Assembly (NCBI GenBank): GCA_020283715.1
Contig: JAIQCW010000155.1
Location: 1-64,000, forward strand
Direction: 5' to 3'
Length of the DNA stretch: 64,000 nt
DNA from: Cytauxzoon felis
Lineage: Eukaryota > Apicomplexa > Aconoidasida > Piroplasmida > Theileriidae
The translations under genes and the position numbers were made by a program. Positions 45,574 through 58,612 of this stretch are shown here, in pieces. Each line of letters opens with the position of its first letter. The stretch's first letter is position 1. The notes below the pieces were generated by a model that ran no database searches, was not told where the DNA came from, and saw only the letters and a program-made list of their open reading frames with translations.

Positions 45574-46817
45574 ATGTCATTAAACCCCAAAAATCTAAAT
45601 ATCATAGTAGGTTAATTACCATAAGCATTACATTTTTTTAGATCCTTTTGACATGCCAAGCTAAACCATTCTCCCCTGAATTTGTTGATGCAATTATACA
45701 TTGGCTTGAAATATCTAAATGTGTTATTGAAGAAGATGTAGTTCTCAACTTTTCATCAATAAATGTTATAACATCCGATATTCTTCATATCGACGTTATT
45801 AAAAAATATGATGGTATGTTTTATATTTATCTATAGTTCCATAATTACTTTGACCAATTTGAATTTCCTATTTTTTCTGGTCTTTATTAATCACCCTTTC
45901 AACGGTTGTATTTGTTTATGGTTTTTATCGTTCTATATAGTTGTTTTACATAAATCTGTAGGTGTCATTGTAACTGGAAGCTACTCATCTGTTAATGATA
46001 ATGCTGTATGGATGCGTAACTTATGTCACGTAATTCGATTATGTTATGCATACGAAATACCCGTTTTTGCTATATGTTTCGGGTTCCAATTACTTTCATA
46101 TGTATGTTTACTATAAATTAATTAATATTCAACAGGCACTGGGATCTACTTGTTCATTGTGTCCACATGGCTTTAATTACGGCGCTGTAAAATACCGTTT
46201 CACTGATGAAGCCTATGAATATTTAAAATCACACATTGAGTTTTGTATAAGGTTTGTGATATTATTTTTAACATCATTAATATTACTAGATACAAAAAAA
46301 AATTAGATACATCCGTTAATGATGGTATGTAATTTACACATCATACATGTTATTTCGAAACTATATGTGAACCAGTCCTAAGATTATATATTGCTTTACA
46401 GACGTTGAGGATTGTCGTGTACAATTTGGACCGTTCTCTCACAAGGATATTGTGAATTCTTTACCCAATGTACATAATATAGACTATGGCGATTATTCAA
46501 AATTGGAGATTGATTATATTAAGGAGAAGATTGCAAACTTAAAATTTATGAACATCTCGTATAACGAATGTACCCCTATAGTTGGTCTTATTATTGGTAA
46601 CAAATCTAAATATTTTATGTTAGCAGTACAAATGCATCCAGAATTCGATTCACCTACAGGCCGACGTATACTTGATAGAATATTAGATTTAAAAATTGAA
46701 GATGGAGTTACCACAAAGGAATTGGTAGCTGATAAACTCAAGAATTTAAATAAATCAAATACTGGAAATATATATGGTAGAATGGCTCTATCATTATTTT
46801 TGAACAAAAGTATTTAA
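45574..46817 (+). CDS. Class-I glutamine amidotransferase-like protein
   Basis: Exons 45574-45606, 45642-45813, 45962-46101, 46136-46251, 46290-46324 and 46402-46817 give 303 residues, all joins in phase. The fold signature is VIVTGSYSSVND (oxyanion strand) and FAICFGFQLLS with the nucleophile Cys in C-F-G, matching the CxG elbow of GATase-1. AVQMHPEFDSP supplies the catalytic His and Glu. So the catalytic triad looks intact. It stands alone, with no synthetase domain, so it may be a GMP-synthase-like GATase, a gamma-glutamyl peptidase or an unassigned hydrolase. The first exon encodes only 11 residues (MSLNPKNLNII). Confidence 0.75.
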
Positions 46818-46941
46818 ACAAAGTCATTTATATCGCAATTTCTTGCACTTCAATTGTAAATTTGTAATGAATAAATGTAACATATATTTTTATAATATTT
46901 AGATAGTAATATTTACTTGTAATTTTAGAGTTTATTTTGTG

Positions 46942-49900
46942 TTAAGAGTAGAGAAAATCTGGTGAATCCAAATCAATAGTTAGTGTATTTTCTTTGTTAT
47001 TGAAATGTGCTTCTTTAACCAAATTTTTAACACCACCTGGTGTAACATTACCTAAATCTGTACCGAATATAGCAGTTGCGATCCCTGAAAAATCTATTCC
47101 ATTACTAAAACTAGAATTATTATATACAACTTCATCATTACCATTAACTACTTTAACATTATATTTACTCGCTGAATCACTTAACATTGAATCTGATCCT
47201 TCATTAATCTTAATATCTTGGCCGACTAAATCGTCTACCCGCAGTTCTTTACTCAATAACCAGTATCTGCCATTAAATACAGGTATGTCTGTAGTACCAA
47301 TGACATCTTGTAATACAAAATCCGCGACCCAGCCGTATTTATAACCACACCATATTACTCTTCCCAAATCAAATCCTAATTGCAATAAAGCATCGGTTGT
47401 AGTTAAAACATGTGCTCTTACTACAAAATTCGTTGATGATACACCAAATTCACGTTCATCCATCTCTGTACCGTCATTTGTTGTATAAATCAACTTAGAA
47501 TAATTACTCTCTTTCACAATGTTAATACGTCTTAAATCTGATGATTCGTTAAGTGCCGTCAATTCCGGTACAAATTCTGTGCCATTGTACACTAGGCGAC
47601 CCTCACCCGGCCCCAAAATCGCATCCTTTGGATAATCTATACGTTCCAATGGAACGTAACCACCCGAAAAGAAAGCACCATTGTAAAATCTTGTACATAC
47701 TAATACACAACCAGCTAAATTTCCCAAAGGATGATAATCTGATAACTCTGGAAGTAACTCATGAGCCTTACCACGCAATTCCCTAAATATTGCTACAGAA
47801 GGTGACAACATTTTTAGTTTTAATAACATCTTGCCCAAAGCATATTCAATAATATTGACTTGGGCCCTTTTTCTAAGATCATCAGGCGCATCCATCATAA
47901 ATGGGCAAATCAACCTGTGGTTTCCTATACCCATGTCCTTTTGCTTAATTTCAATACTTCTGTACTTTCCAAAAATATCAAAGATTCTTTTCTTAACATC
48001 GTTTACAGATGTGACATCACTGAATGACTTCAACAAACCCTTTACAAGAAAAGTTTGTGCTTTGTAGCAATGATACCTGTGAGCAAATTCAGAATGTAAC
48101 ATAAGTCTATCAGTAAAATGCGGTACTTTTATCTTCTTTTTAAGGAATGGTACATATTTGCGCTTCTTTGTGACTAGAACTGGACGGTTAGGACGTGTTT
48201 GGGTTTTCTGGGCTTTACATCTACGTGCTACGTCCGACGATACCCTTACAACATCTAGTGGATCATGAGATGTAGCCTCAATTAGTTTTAAAACAGCCTT
48301 TAATTCTTTAAGATTTAATTTGATTCCTGTTTGTTTGCATTTTATGTGTTTTGGTCCTATCATTGATATACATCCTAAGTGTAGGGGATGTTTACCCAAT
48401 TTACAATTTGATAGAATAATTTCAGCACCTACATCTGCAAGCGACTTTTTATTGGATATGAAACCCAAAAAGAATGCCTTGCGGAAACCATCCATTTTTC
48501 CATCTGTCAATTCAAACTTGTCTGCAGAACCCTTGGCCCATAATCCAATGAATATAGTTATATATTGAACTAATGCTGCCGGTATAGCAGGCTTAGCCAG
48601 GAACATCTTCTTAAACTCTGTGACTAGAACACTTACAGTGTCTAAGCTAGACAAATACTTCCCCTTATTATATATAACATGTGGCTCCAAGTAGTTGCAT
48701 AACTGTTTGTAGTTCTTGGCGCGGAAACGGCCCTTTATACCAAATTTAAATAATCCTTTGAAAAAACCCTTAATGCCAGATAATAGATTAGTTGAATATC
48801 CTTCCAATACATTTTGTAGAAAGAACAAAAGTTGTAATGATAATGAAGTGAAAGGAAGATGTTTCTTTGGGACGTATTGTACATGAACTGATGAATTCAT
48901 GTTCAACCACCTAAATATGGAACCAAGAGTCTTAGATGAAGTAGATTCTCTGGCGCTTTTAGCTTCAAATGAATGCATGGCTCCATGCATACTTTGTATT
49001 AATGTCCATGTATTTAATGTATCGTAGTAAAGGTTGTTGGTCTTTTCAGCGGAAGATGTTATAATTTCGGAAATAGTTTCTAAAACCTCGAGAATTGAAT
49101 TATCGAAAGATCCAACAATAAAGTTGGGAGACTTAAATGATTCATACGGTACAATGTAATCACTTTCCTTCTTATTATTAACGGGCATGCCTGGTACACG
49201 AAAACCACTCAAATAACGAGAAAGAAATTTATTGTATGCCGCTTTTCCCAATGCAACAGCCTTGTTTTTAATAGTTTTTAGATTTTCTTTGGAAAAAGCT
49301 GTCTTAATTTTGTCTTTATTTATCGATTTAGGTAGGTTCATTACTTTTTCCGCAACATTTTTAACAGTATTATCTACAAACTTTACATTTGTTAAAGGAA
49401 TCGTTGGTTTCTTATTTAAGTTCCCACCCGGTACAGTCATAATCTGCAATAGTGACTGCTTATTTTCATCTACTAGTTCGGATTTTATATTCAATTTAAC
49501 GTTTTTAGACGATTTAGTGTGATTAGAATCACGTGTGGTTCTATACATAATGTCTAATAACAATTTCTGTGCAGACGTATCTATTTTTAATAAATCATCA
49601 TTAAAGTAACTTAGAATCCACTTCAATATCTCCAACTGCTTATTCAGGACATTTTTAACTAAAAACGTTTCTTTACGCTTTCCATTTAAAATTTCATTCG
49701 CACATTCACGATCACACATTCCCATAAAACCATAGTGTTTTGTTTTCCCTAAAAACGTTTTAGGTTCTGTTGTGCCATCCATGATTCGTGATAGAATGAG
49801 GGAAAGAGAGTTTAAAGCCACCTGCGAACTTGTAGACATAGGCATAATCGTACCATTTTCAACCATAAGCATAAACCTACCAACTAACTGATGGGCATTT

Positions 49901-51053
49901 TTGGCCAATTCGCTAGGTTTTAGCGATAGCGCTTGTGCATAATACTTCTCAAATCTTGCCAAAAGCCATGAATTTCCTAAACTCGGCACCAAACTGTTAT
50001 AATGCGGAGCTAAATACAAACCGCTTTGCTGATCGTAAGTTCTTAATATCTTGTCTGCCATTTGATTCTCTCTAACGATACGTTGACATTGATAATCATT
50101 GTGAATTTTTTCAATCTTGTCATATATAGTTTTTTTAATTCGGTCATCTTCTCTGGTTTTTTTAGGTTGAGAGCATAAAGTCCAGAATCTCCGGTATATT
50201 TTCTTACTTCCGCTAAGAATAGAGCCTTAGCTGGGTCGTTTAGATTAGCGTACCATCGTTTATCATACTTATGTACCTTACCTAAATCATTTCTAATTAG
50301 TGTGTTCAATGAATGTTGAGCATACAAAAATTCCAATAGTCTTTGAAAAATCAAAGGGTGCTTCTTATTCAATGTAAGTAAATCACGTCTGGTCAATAAA
50401 GCCACAACGTTTGCTGTTTCTTTTGTAACGTATAAGCTTATATCATGCTGAATTTTTAATTTTTGTGCATGTCTCCTATGTAGCATGGCTTCTTTATCCA
50501 TTAATGTTTGTATAATTCCACCAATTAAAGTTGGCCTGTCAACAATCGGCTCTAATATTTTTGCCCTTTTATTATAACCAAATGATGTTCCTAATGGTAA
50601 TTTTGATTCGAGTCTTTTTGCCACCTTTTCTTTTTTCAACCAATCATTATCAACGCTTAGAGTGTGTGATGATATATTACCGGATTTAAATAGATCAATA
50701 CCTTCAATCTCTTCATCACTGTAATCGTCAGATGACGGGAAATCGTCATTCGCCCCTTGTCCATTGTTAGTATTTGAAGGTTCAGCCTCTGATCCAGCAG
50801 GTAAGTGTTGTTGAATACTCAAGGAATGTGCACTCTTTATACTTACCAAAAGACAAATTATAATAATACGATAGAAAATGCTGGGCTTATCTATATAAGT
50901 AATGAAAAAAATATTTCGTATTATGTGAAATTAATTGAAAATAGACATACCTTTAAGTTTAAAGTTAATAAAACGTTGTTTATCTGCAGGATTATATCGT
51001 AATCCATAGTTTGGAATGACGTTCAGGAAGTAATCAGAATTAATTGTTCCCAT
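46942..51053 (-). CDS. Large signal-anchored protein, about 1,330 aa, unidentified
   Basis: Exon 1 (51053-50951) joins exon 2 (from 50890) in phase and gives MGTINSDYFL..., about 40 polar residues, then a hydrophobic segment (SIFYRIIIICLLVSIKSAHS) that could be a signal anchor. An acidic linker (SSDDYSDEEIEG) and a long helical region follow. The frame changes at a run of seven T on the + strand (50130-50136); the following 1,040-residue frame ends at 46942. It contains weakly hydrophobic helices (PAIPAALVQYITIFIGLWAKG; LSLQLLFFLQNVLEGY) and a Cys-bearing C-terminal domain (LAGCVLVCTRFYNGAFFSGGY). Length would suit a rhoptry or RhopH-type protein but no diagnostic motif was recognised, so no function is assigned. 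Confidence 0.6.
50130..50136 (-). other. A7 tract at frame change in the 1,330-aa protein
   Basis: On the minus strand the zero frame reads TTA AAA AAA CTA. A -1 slip over A-AAA-AAA (a legal slippery heptamer) enters exactly the frame of the downstream 1,039-residue ORF, as would one extra A. Both frames stay open for about 80-90 bp beyond the tract. Confidence 0.55.
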
Positions 51054-51706
51054 TCTTCATCATCAGAGTGATACAAAATACATGATAATTATATACACCA
51101 ACTACAGTTAATTCATATCATTCTTTCTTTAATACAGTGAATGTTAAGTTGAACTGCATAACATGTACAATATAACTGGAATGTATAAAACGGTCGTATA
51201 TCATCCGTTCAGATACATAACATTTAATGTGTATAGTAATATATATTACTCCTTACGATTAGACTACAGTAGATATTAATGTTGTATGTATGTTGACTAT
51301 ACATGGAATTAGACAAAATCAAACTCTATTTCTGTCTAAATGCACATGAGTGCAAATAGGACAAAGGTTATACTAATGCTATGTTTAGCCCATTTTAAAT
51401 TTAAATAGACATTGTTCACAAGATATAATCATCTAAAAATGATTGAACGGATTGTACGAGGAAGAAGCCACAAAAACCACCACGAATGCCATTACTTTAA
51501 CGTTAGACAGTTTACATTTTTCGACTCATAAATATTCAAATTTTATCAATAATTAAACTACCTTAAATAATGTTCTGCTGTCAAGATGTAATTATAGTAT
51601 CTAGTGAATAAAATGTGATGATATCATAAAGGCCAATATCGCAAATTATATATATGTGATAACTAACCATATCCATTACCATGAAATGTAATCCATCTTT
51701 ATTTAG
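51054..51706. promoter_or_regulatory. Divergent intergenic region (653 bp)
   Basis: Between the starts of the large signal-anchored protein (-) and a degenerate helicase (+). AT-rich. No RNA gene, repeat or known motif recognised. Confidence 0.3.
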
Positions 51707-53924
51707 ATGCCAAATTATAATAGAATTTTAAAGTGTTTATCCACTTGGCACATCGATTCCATTGCATGTGGAATGACTGGTTGTACAGCATTATGTTGCT
51801 TTAGGCAGTTAAATGCGAATAATTTACATAATTTAAATAATGTTTCATCGCAAATAACCAGGTTTAAATCAATATGTTATTCGACTATATCTGGGATCGA
51901 GAATAAAGTAGGTTTTAAGCATCTTCAAATCCCAGATGATTATGCCAATAACTTGAGACAATGTGGCATATATGATCTAAATCTTTCTCAATTTATAACC
52001 TATAACACATTAATTAAGGGTATATTAGCAAATAGATCCCATAATGGTCTAAGATTAGTTATATATAATGAGGCTAACACTGGGAAAACTCTTGGTTATC
52101 TAATTCCTCTTATATATATATATTCGTTATCAAATACCCAGAATTCAATTCATAATGAGAGTTGGTTCAATTCTGCTAGACCTTCTGGGACATTAGTAAT
52201 AGTGACATCTTCTTTAAATGATTCTCGCAAATTGTTGTCTTTAATATTATCTCTAAGACCTACATTAGATGTCATAATATTTGATAATCAAAGTTCTAAC
52301 ATGAATAACTCCTCGATTAACAGTGATTTTCCGTATAGGAATGATGTTTTTGTATGCAATAACAAATTAATAAGGACACATGACGTAATTATTATGTCAA
52401 GAAGGAAGTTGTGGGATCTATTAGAATCATCAGATGGCAATGAGATAATAATTTCGAGGTTTTCAACAGTCGTATTCGATGATTTATCTAAAGGTCACAC
52501 AAATATTGAGTCAAATTATGATATATTTTCTAAGATTATAAAAAGGTTGCGATATAGGCCTGTACATATCATAGGTATTACTGATACGCTAGATAGTAGT
52601 TTTAACAAATTTTCAAAGAAAATGTTGGCCAATTTCATTCTATATGACCTTAAAAATGGTTCGTTTATGATAAATTATAGCTTATACAAATTGTTAAACT
52701 AACATTTTTTCTACAGGTACTTCTAAAAGATTAATTTCTGATCACCATACGGATGCTCTGAAATTAGAAGTTGATATTGGAGCTGTGCCTGATGTTGTGT
52801 CTGCAGAAGGAGTAGTTGAAACCATGTGTGAACATTCCATATGCAAAGTTGCAAAAAATAATCGAATTAAGATATTGAAGTATATGGTTCATTTGTACTT
52901 GGATATACCAACATTTTCCATATCTCATTGCATCCCGAGCCATATTAAGCGTCCACTTCCGAGATCCAAATGTATAATTTATGTTTCCAATAGACGACAG
53001 TTAAAACATTTGGTTTCATTACCAGAATTTTCTGAATATTGTGTTTATTTAGGACGAGATTTGGATATTTATGAGCGCTCGAGGGCCTTATCAAATTTTA
53101 AAAGTGGTATTAAACCTGTAATGGTCGCTACGGATGCATCAATTTATGGTTGTAATTTTGAAGATGTTAAATTTATTTTTAACTATCATCCACCAAAGAC
53201 GTTGGATTTATATAAATCTAGATTTTCTGTGGCTGCTAAGAATTCAAACTCAATGTGTATCACCTTATATGATAAATTACAATATGAAGATGTAGTTACA
53301 GTTATGAAAGACATACGCAAGGGAATTTCATTACACGTAACACCAACCGACGATTATATGTACAGGCACGATCTCAAATGGTTGAGGTACTATATATCCA
53401 TATTTATAGATAATAATTCCAACCTTATCACACCTTATAAGGATAAATCTAATGAATTATTGTTAAAATATAGTGACAATGTTATTAACCAGTGCATACA
53501 AATAATTATCGGCATGAAGACCAACGTATTAGAAGAAGATTTTTCCGTACCAATATATACATCATCCCTACTGACAGGAAAATCTGGTTATACAACTGTT
53601 ATTCTAACCGACGTATCGAAGCAACTTATAAATGACGACGTAGGTATAAAGAAATTCATTGACGAACTCAAGGTATCAAATATAAAGCAATTCATAGGAC
53701 AGTTCTATAAGATTAACAATGGATATTTGCTAGATGTTAATAATAAATATATTACAAAGTTCAAGGATATTATTAACAATTACCCAGATATATCTATTAA
53801 GATTGCTACAGATATACCAAAAATAATACTGGATACAAGAATCGCATCTAAAAGACCTAAATCTAAGAAATTACCTTGGCGTTCTATTAAATCAAGGAGA
53901 ATGCCCAGAATCAATGTAGTTTAA
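51707..53924 (+). CDS. Degenerate DEAD-box RNA helicase with GUCT-like C-terminus
   Basis: Exons 51707-52658 and 52717-53924 give 719 residues. Motif I is recognisable as EANTGKTLGYLIPLI and a Q-motif-like region precedes it, but motif II reads VVFDDLSKG in place of DEAD. In the second RecA lobe CIIYVSNRRQLKHL and VATDASIYGCNFEDVKFIF correspond to motifs IV and V, and motif VI (HRxGRxxR) is replaced by YKSRFSVAAKN. The end (FIGQFYKINNGYLLDV, KFKDIINNYPDISIKIATDI) resembles a GUCT domain of DDX21/DDX50-type helicases. A basic tail (RPKSKKLPWRSIKSRRMPR) follows. Loss of both catalytic motifs suggests an inactive or structural helicase, perhaps organellar. Confidence 0.7.
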
Positions 53925-54066
53925 TTTTAGATGTTGTCTATATTTATGTTTATATCTCAATCTTGGGCTGTATAGATTACCTCATTGTTTGCGAGTAAAT
54001 TTGTAGAAATATGCACTTATTACATTAAATCTATCTTCGATGTATATATATAAATAACTTTTTATA

Positions 54067-54285
54067 ATGTCATATGGCGTTGGTACCTGTTTTCTGCCCA
54101 TAGTAAGGCGTGTATTCTTCGGTACTTTTGTGTTAGGAGTATCCTTCATAACCTATGATGTGGTTTTAAAACCTGGAATACCATCAATTTACCGTAAAAT
54201 ATGTAAGCCAGTAAGTTTATTGAATTTTTTGCAATTTAAGCACATTTCTTTATTATAGCGCCCAAAGAAGCCAACACCTAAATAA
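54067..54285 (+). CDS. Small single-pass membrane protein, 56 aa
   Basis: Two exons (54067-54210, 54259-54285) join in phase. One membrane helix (VFFGTFVLGVSFITYDVV) is followed by a basic, Pro-rich tail (RPKKPTPK). The size and layout resemble small accessory subunits of mitochondrial respiratory complexes, but no family was recognised. Its stop TAA overlaps the ATG of the next gene by one base (TAATG, 54283-54287). Confidence 0.55.
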
Positions 54286-56017
54286 TGAAGATGAAAAATA
54301 CATTAAATCCTGTTAGTTATATTAAAAGATTCTATAGTAGTGATGTGAATATTTTATTTAAAAGATTTATTAAGTTAGTTGATAATGTTGAGGATTTATC
54401 TAGACATTCATTACGTAACTATAATGGTTCGTTGAGGTGTACTGTTAATAACTATATATAGATTTTAGAGAATGTAAAAAGGAATTAAAAGGGTTTATGG
54501 ATGAATTAAAAGATGAGTTACATCATTACAGCCTAGATAAACTAATGGAAATGTTGCGCTTATGTTCTTCTATACATCATATCTGTAATTCTACAAAATT
54601 TGATGCAATTCTAGTAGATACTATAATAGAAAAGAGTAAAAATTATACTGGTACATTTTTGGATAGGAAACTTTTAAATGATGATCCATCATTTAGTAAA
54701 TATGATGGTGATCATTTATCAAACTTAATATCAGTTATTGGATATAAGGGTGGCTTAAATGTATTTAGTACTGATGAATATTTGTACACCACTTTGAGTA
54801 GTTCATTATCTAAATATGACATATATCAACTTTTATGTTTAGTGGATGCTGTACTTTATGTATACAATCGTTTAAAATTAGAACGTTACAAAATTTTATT
54901 ACAACGTTGTATTATGAGTATATTTAATATAATAGAGCAATCTAATCCTAATTTAACTTGTAAACACATAGTTTTAATGCTGAAATCATTATCGGTTTTT
55001 AATGATGTTACGATGATAAAAAGAATTAATCAACTTATAATTAATCGTACAAAGAATATTATAATAGATGATGATAATTTAAATGATACTCTTAATAGAC
55101 ATTATAAAATAACAAAGGGTAATATTCATATAATGTATACTTTAATTTTAAATGGATTGGTTGATGATTACAATGTTATAGAAGTATTACTAAGAAGTAT
55201 AATTGATTATTGTATATTTTATTTTAATTCTACTAGTATGATAAAAAAATATGAAGGAGAAAATAAAATGTTAGATGAATATTCCGTAGATCCAAATACA
55301 TTAAAAATATTATACTCCAAATATCCAAATAAATTATTTAAAGTAGCACCAAAATCAAATATTAAATTGGGTACTGACATTAAATATTGTAAAGATATTA
55401 TAATTAATAGTAGTATTAAAGACGTTATTAAAGGTTCATTAAATAGATTATTAATAAACGATAAATATACATTTTGTAGAAGTTTAAAATTGTCGCAAAT
55501 ATATCTTCAACTTTTTCATCAAAATATTTATTATAATTTATCTGATGATGTTAAAGATTATTTTGATGCTGTGAAATCATTTAAATTTAAAGATAGATTT
55601 TATAAAAGTATAATCGATAATCAAATTGATAAATTGTTTACAAAATTTGGTTATAAACCTATAAATATTATGATTAATGATATTTATCCCATAAAATGTT
55701 TGTCATTGGACAAAAAATTATTCATCGAAATTTTTAATGGTAAACAGTCTAGATTATCAGTTCATAGAAATAGTTCATCAGCATGCATAAAAGGCCATTA
55801 TCCAATGACTAATTTACCTATCAATTCTATGACATCATCCAAATTTATTTACAATGATGAAGAAACAGATATATTGCTAAATAAATCATCTTCGATCAAA
55901 TTACACTATTTAAAATCACTGGGATGGACTGTGAAAATTTTTTACGTCAATCATTGGTTAAAATTAAGTAATAAACAACGTATAAATTATATTAGAAATT
56001 TACTTAACACTTGTTAA
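54285..56017 (+). CDS. RAP-domain protein (FASTK-like organellar RNA-binding), 566 aa
   Basis: Exons 54285-54436 and 54469-56017 around a 32-bp intron. A long all-helical region, with a basic organelle-like N-terminus (NPVSYIKRFYSSDVN), has repeated Leu-rich helices (LSKYDIYQLLCLVDAVLYVY). A C-terminal RAP domain follows: KLFIEIFNG, SIKLHYLKSLGWTVKIFYVN and [21 protein letters not shown] proteins are greatly expanded in apicomplexans and are linked to processing and stability of mitochondrial or apicoplast RNAs, including fragmented mitochondrial rRNA. The target RNA cannot be told. Its last 14 bases overlap the convergent NVL/RIX7 gene. Confidence 0.78.
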
Positions 56018-58524
56018 ATTTTTTATAAAAATCAATTTGATATTGTTTTACCGACGGTTTAGTTTTAGATAGTGCGATATTAAAATGCTCCATTGTTAAT
56101 AATGAATTTATTGGCAAATCTATATCCTTATATAGTACAGTATTGATTGGGCCTAATGTGCATATTTTGTTTCTAATTTCCTCTACAGCTGTTATGCCTG
56201 CTTCCCTCACTAGACATGCTAAATCAGCACCACTGTAACTATAAGTTTTTATATTAATCGAATGTTCAAAAATAAATACCCATTTGTACAATTTGATAGC
56301 TGTTCGAAATCTATATTGGGATCCAATGGCAAATTAGTGGTAATTTTTTTTAAAATATCAATGCGTCCATCCTTATCCGGTAATGGTACGTATAATAATT
56401 TCTCTAAACGCCCTATATTTAAATTTTATGATCATAAAAATGAGTAAATTCTCATATACCTGGGCGTAACATTGCAGGATCGATTATATCAGGGCGATTC
56501 GTAGCAGCAATAATATATACATATTCGCGATTCTATGTAATATATGATAACAAATTCTATTGATTACTAACTTGGATACCATCCATTTCAGTCAAAAGTT
56601 GGTTAACAACACGTTCATTAACCTGGTTAGATTCACTGTTTCTAATGGAACATAACGAATCTACTTCATCAAAAAATATTACACATGGTGCGCTTATAGA
56701 AGCACGCTGAAATATTAAACGAACTGCTCGTTCACTTTCACCGACATATTTGTTCAACAATTCCGGTCCTTATGTTATATATTAAATTATTACACTCAGC
56801 TAACCTTTAACAGATATGAAATTAGCTTTACATTCATTCGATACAGCTTTAGCTAACAGTGTCTTACCACATCCTTAATTATAAATATTATTTTAAAAAT
56901 CTGATTGTAATCATACCAGGAGGACCATAAAGCAATATACCAGTGGATATGCCAACTCCAAACTTTTTATATAAATTCTTAAATTTTATGGGAAATACTA
57001 TCTGTTCTTCCATTTCCTTCCTCAAATGTGATAAAGCCCCGATATTATTCCATGTAACATCAGGAATTGTGGCAAAACCTTCACGTTTAGCGCTAGGCTG
57101 TACCTTGGAAATAGCATTAACGAAATCATCTCTAGTTATAGATAATGATCCAATATCAATAGAATTTATGTTCTAATTATTTTAAATATGGTAAAATAAA
57201 AAACTTACAAGTCCGCTATCAAAAATTCTTGATATACAATTTATACCAGCCTCCCTTGTAACAGATTGTAAATCCGCACCAACAAATCCAGGAGTTAAAT
57301 GAGCAATTTCATCAAAATTAACATCTTCCGATATCTTAATATTATTAGACAAAGCCTATATACATAGTAAGTTTATACATAATAATAACATTTACCTTTA
57401 ATATACTAGACCTGGCATCCAAATTTGGTATGCCCATTGATATTTCACGATCAAATCTACCATTTCTCCTTATCATTGGATCTACGGACTCCTGACGATT
57501 AGTTGCGCCAATTACTGAGTAATGTTAATTTATATAAACACATATAAATATACCAATCACAAAATGATCGTAAAGTCCATCAATACATAATCCCAACTGT
57601 GATACAATCCTTTTCTCCATTTCTCTGACTGCATTCTCTCTTTTTGGAGTAATAGCATCAAGCTCATCAAGAAATATTATACTTGGAGCGCTTTTTTTAG
57701 CCTGTTCAAACAATAATCGTAATCTATTTTCCGATTCGCCAGACATTCCAGTTATAATTTCAGTAGCTGGAACACGATAAAATGGACAACCAACCTCGCC
57801 TGTTTGAAATTTAAAGATATAAAGATAAACAAATGACACACCGGCAATAGCTTCGGCCAATTTCGATTTGCCAGATCCAGGTGGACCGTGTAATAGTATA
57901 CCTTTAGTGGGTTGTACGCCCAAATGTTTATAAATATGAGGGTATTTCAATGGCCTTATCGCCAAATCTTCTATATCTTTCCTAATCTTATCTATGCCTC
58001 CAACATCCTTTAAACGCGTAGGAATATTCGTTTCCGGAATAAATACATCCTCTACATCTTGATGTGAAGTAGGTTTACTTTTTTCAACCTCCGAATATCG
58101 TTTATAGCTATTTCGTATCTTCGTATTAAGTGTATTTGAATTTCCATCCAAATCCATTATTGGAGTATCCTCGGAATTCCTTCTTTTTTTGTCATCCCTA
58201 GGTCATAATCTAAGTATTAAATATTTTATTACAACTTACAATGATTCGCTGAATATCGAATGTAGTAAGCTCTTTAACACTACAGCCTTTTGCCTCTTAT
58301 AATCAGGATAATAGTCGTACAAATCTGAAACCAGATCATCAATATCCAAGTCAACCGATAATTGGTCATCTATGATAAATGTAAGTGTATAAACGGTATA
58401 GATTATGTTTCCTACCTATTCTGGAGCATTTAATACTGTATTTGGACACTTGCTCAGGAGGCCATGACAACGACCGATTATCCAAGACTAACTTTATACG
58501 ATTTAAGAGTAATTTCTTAGACAT
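56004..58524 (-). CDS. RIX7: NVL/RIX7-type double AAA ATPase (ribosome biogenesis)
   Basis: Nuclear hexameric ATPase that extracts factors from pre-60S ribosomes. Twelve exons (58524-58416, 58369-58240, 58197-57842, 57799-57554, 57514-57396, 57355-57209, 57172-56917, 56873-56805, 56768-56572, 56532-56460, 56412-56280, 56238-56004), all in phase, give 689 residues. The N-terminal helical domain is short. D1: [45 protein letters not shown]2: [47 protein letters not shown]. The C-terminus has [17 protein letters not shown]/Rix7 is preferred over CDC48 because there is no CDC48 N-domain and the N-terminus resembles the NVL UBX-like region. CDC48-family paralogues remain possible. Confidence 0.78.
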
Positions 58525-58612
58525 TTATATATAATATATTAACATTTAAGGTTATTTTTACATTTATATATAATTTAATTAAATCCTTTTATCTTATTAA
58601 ACATAGCAGGCC

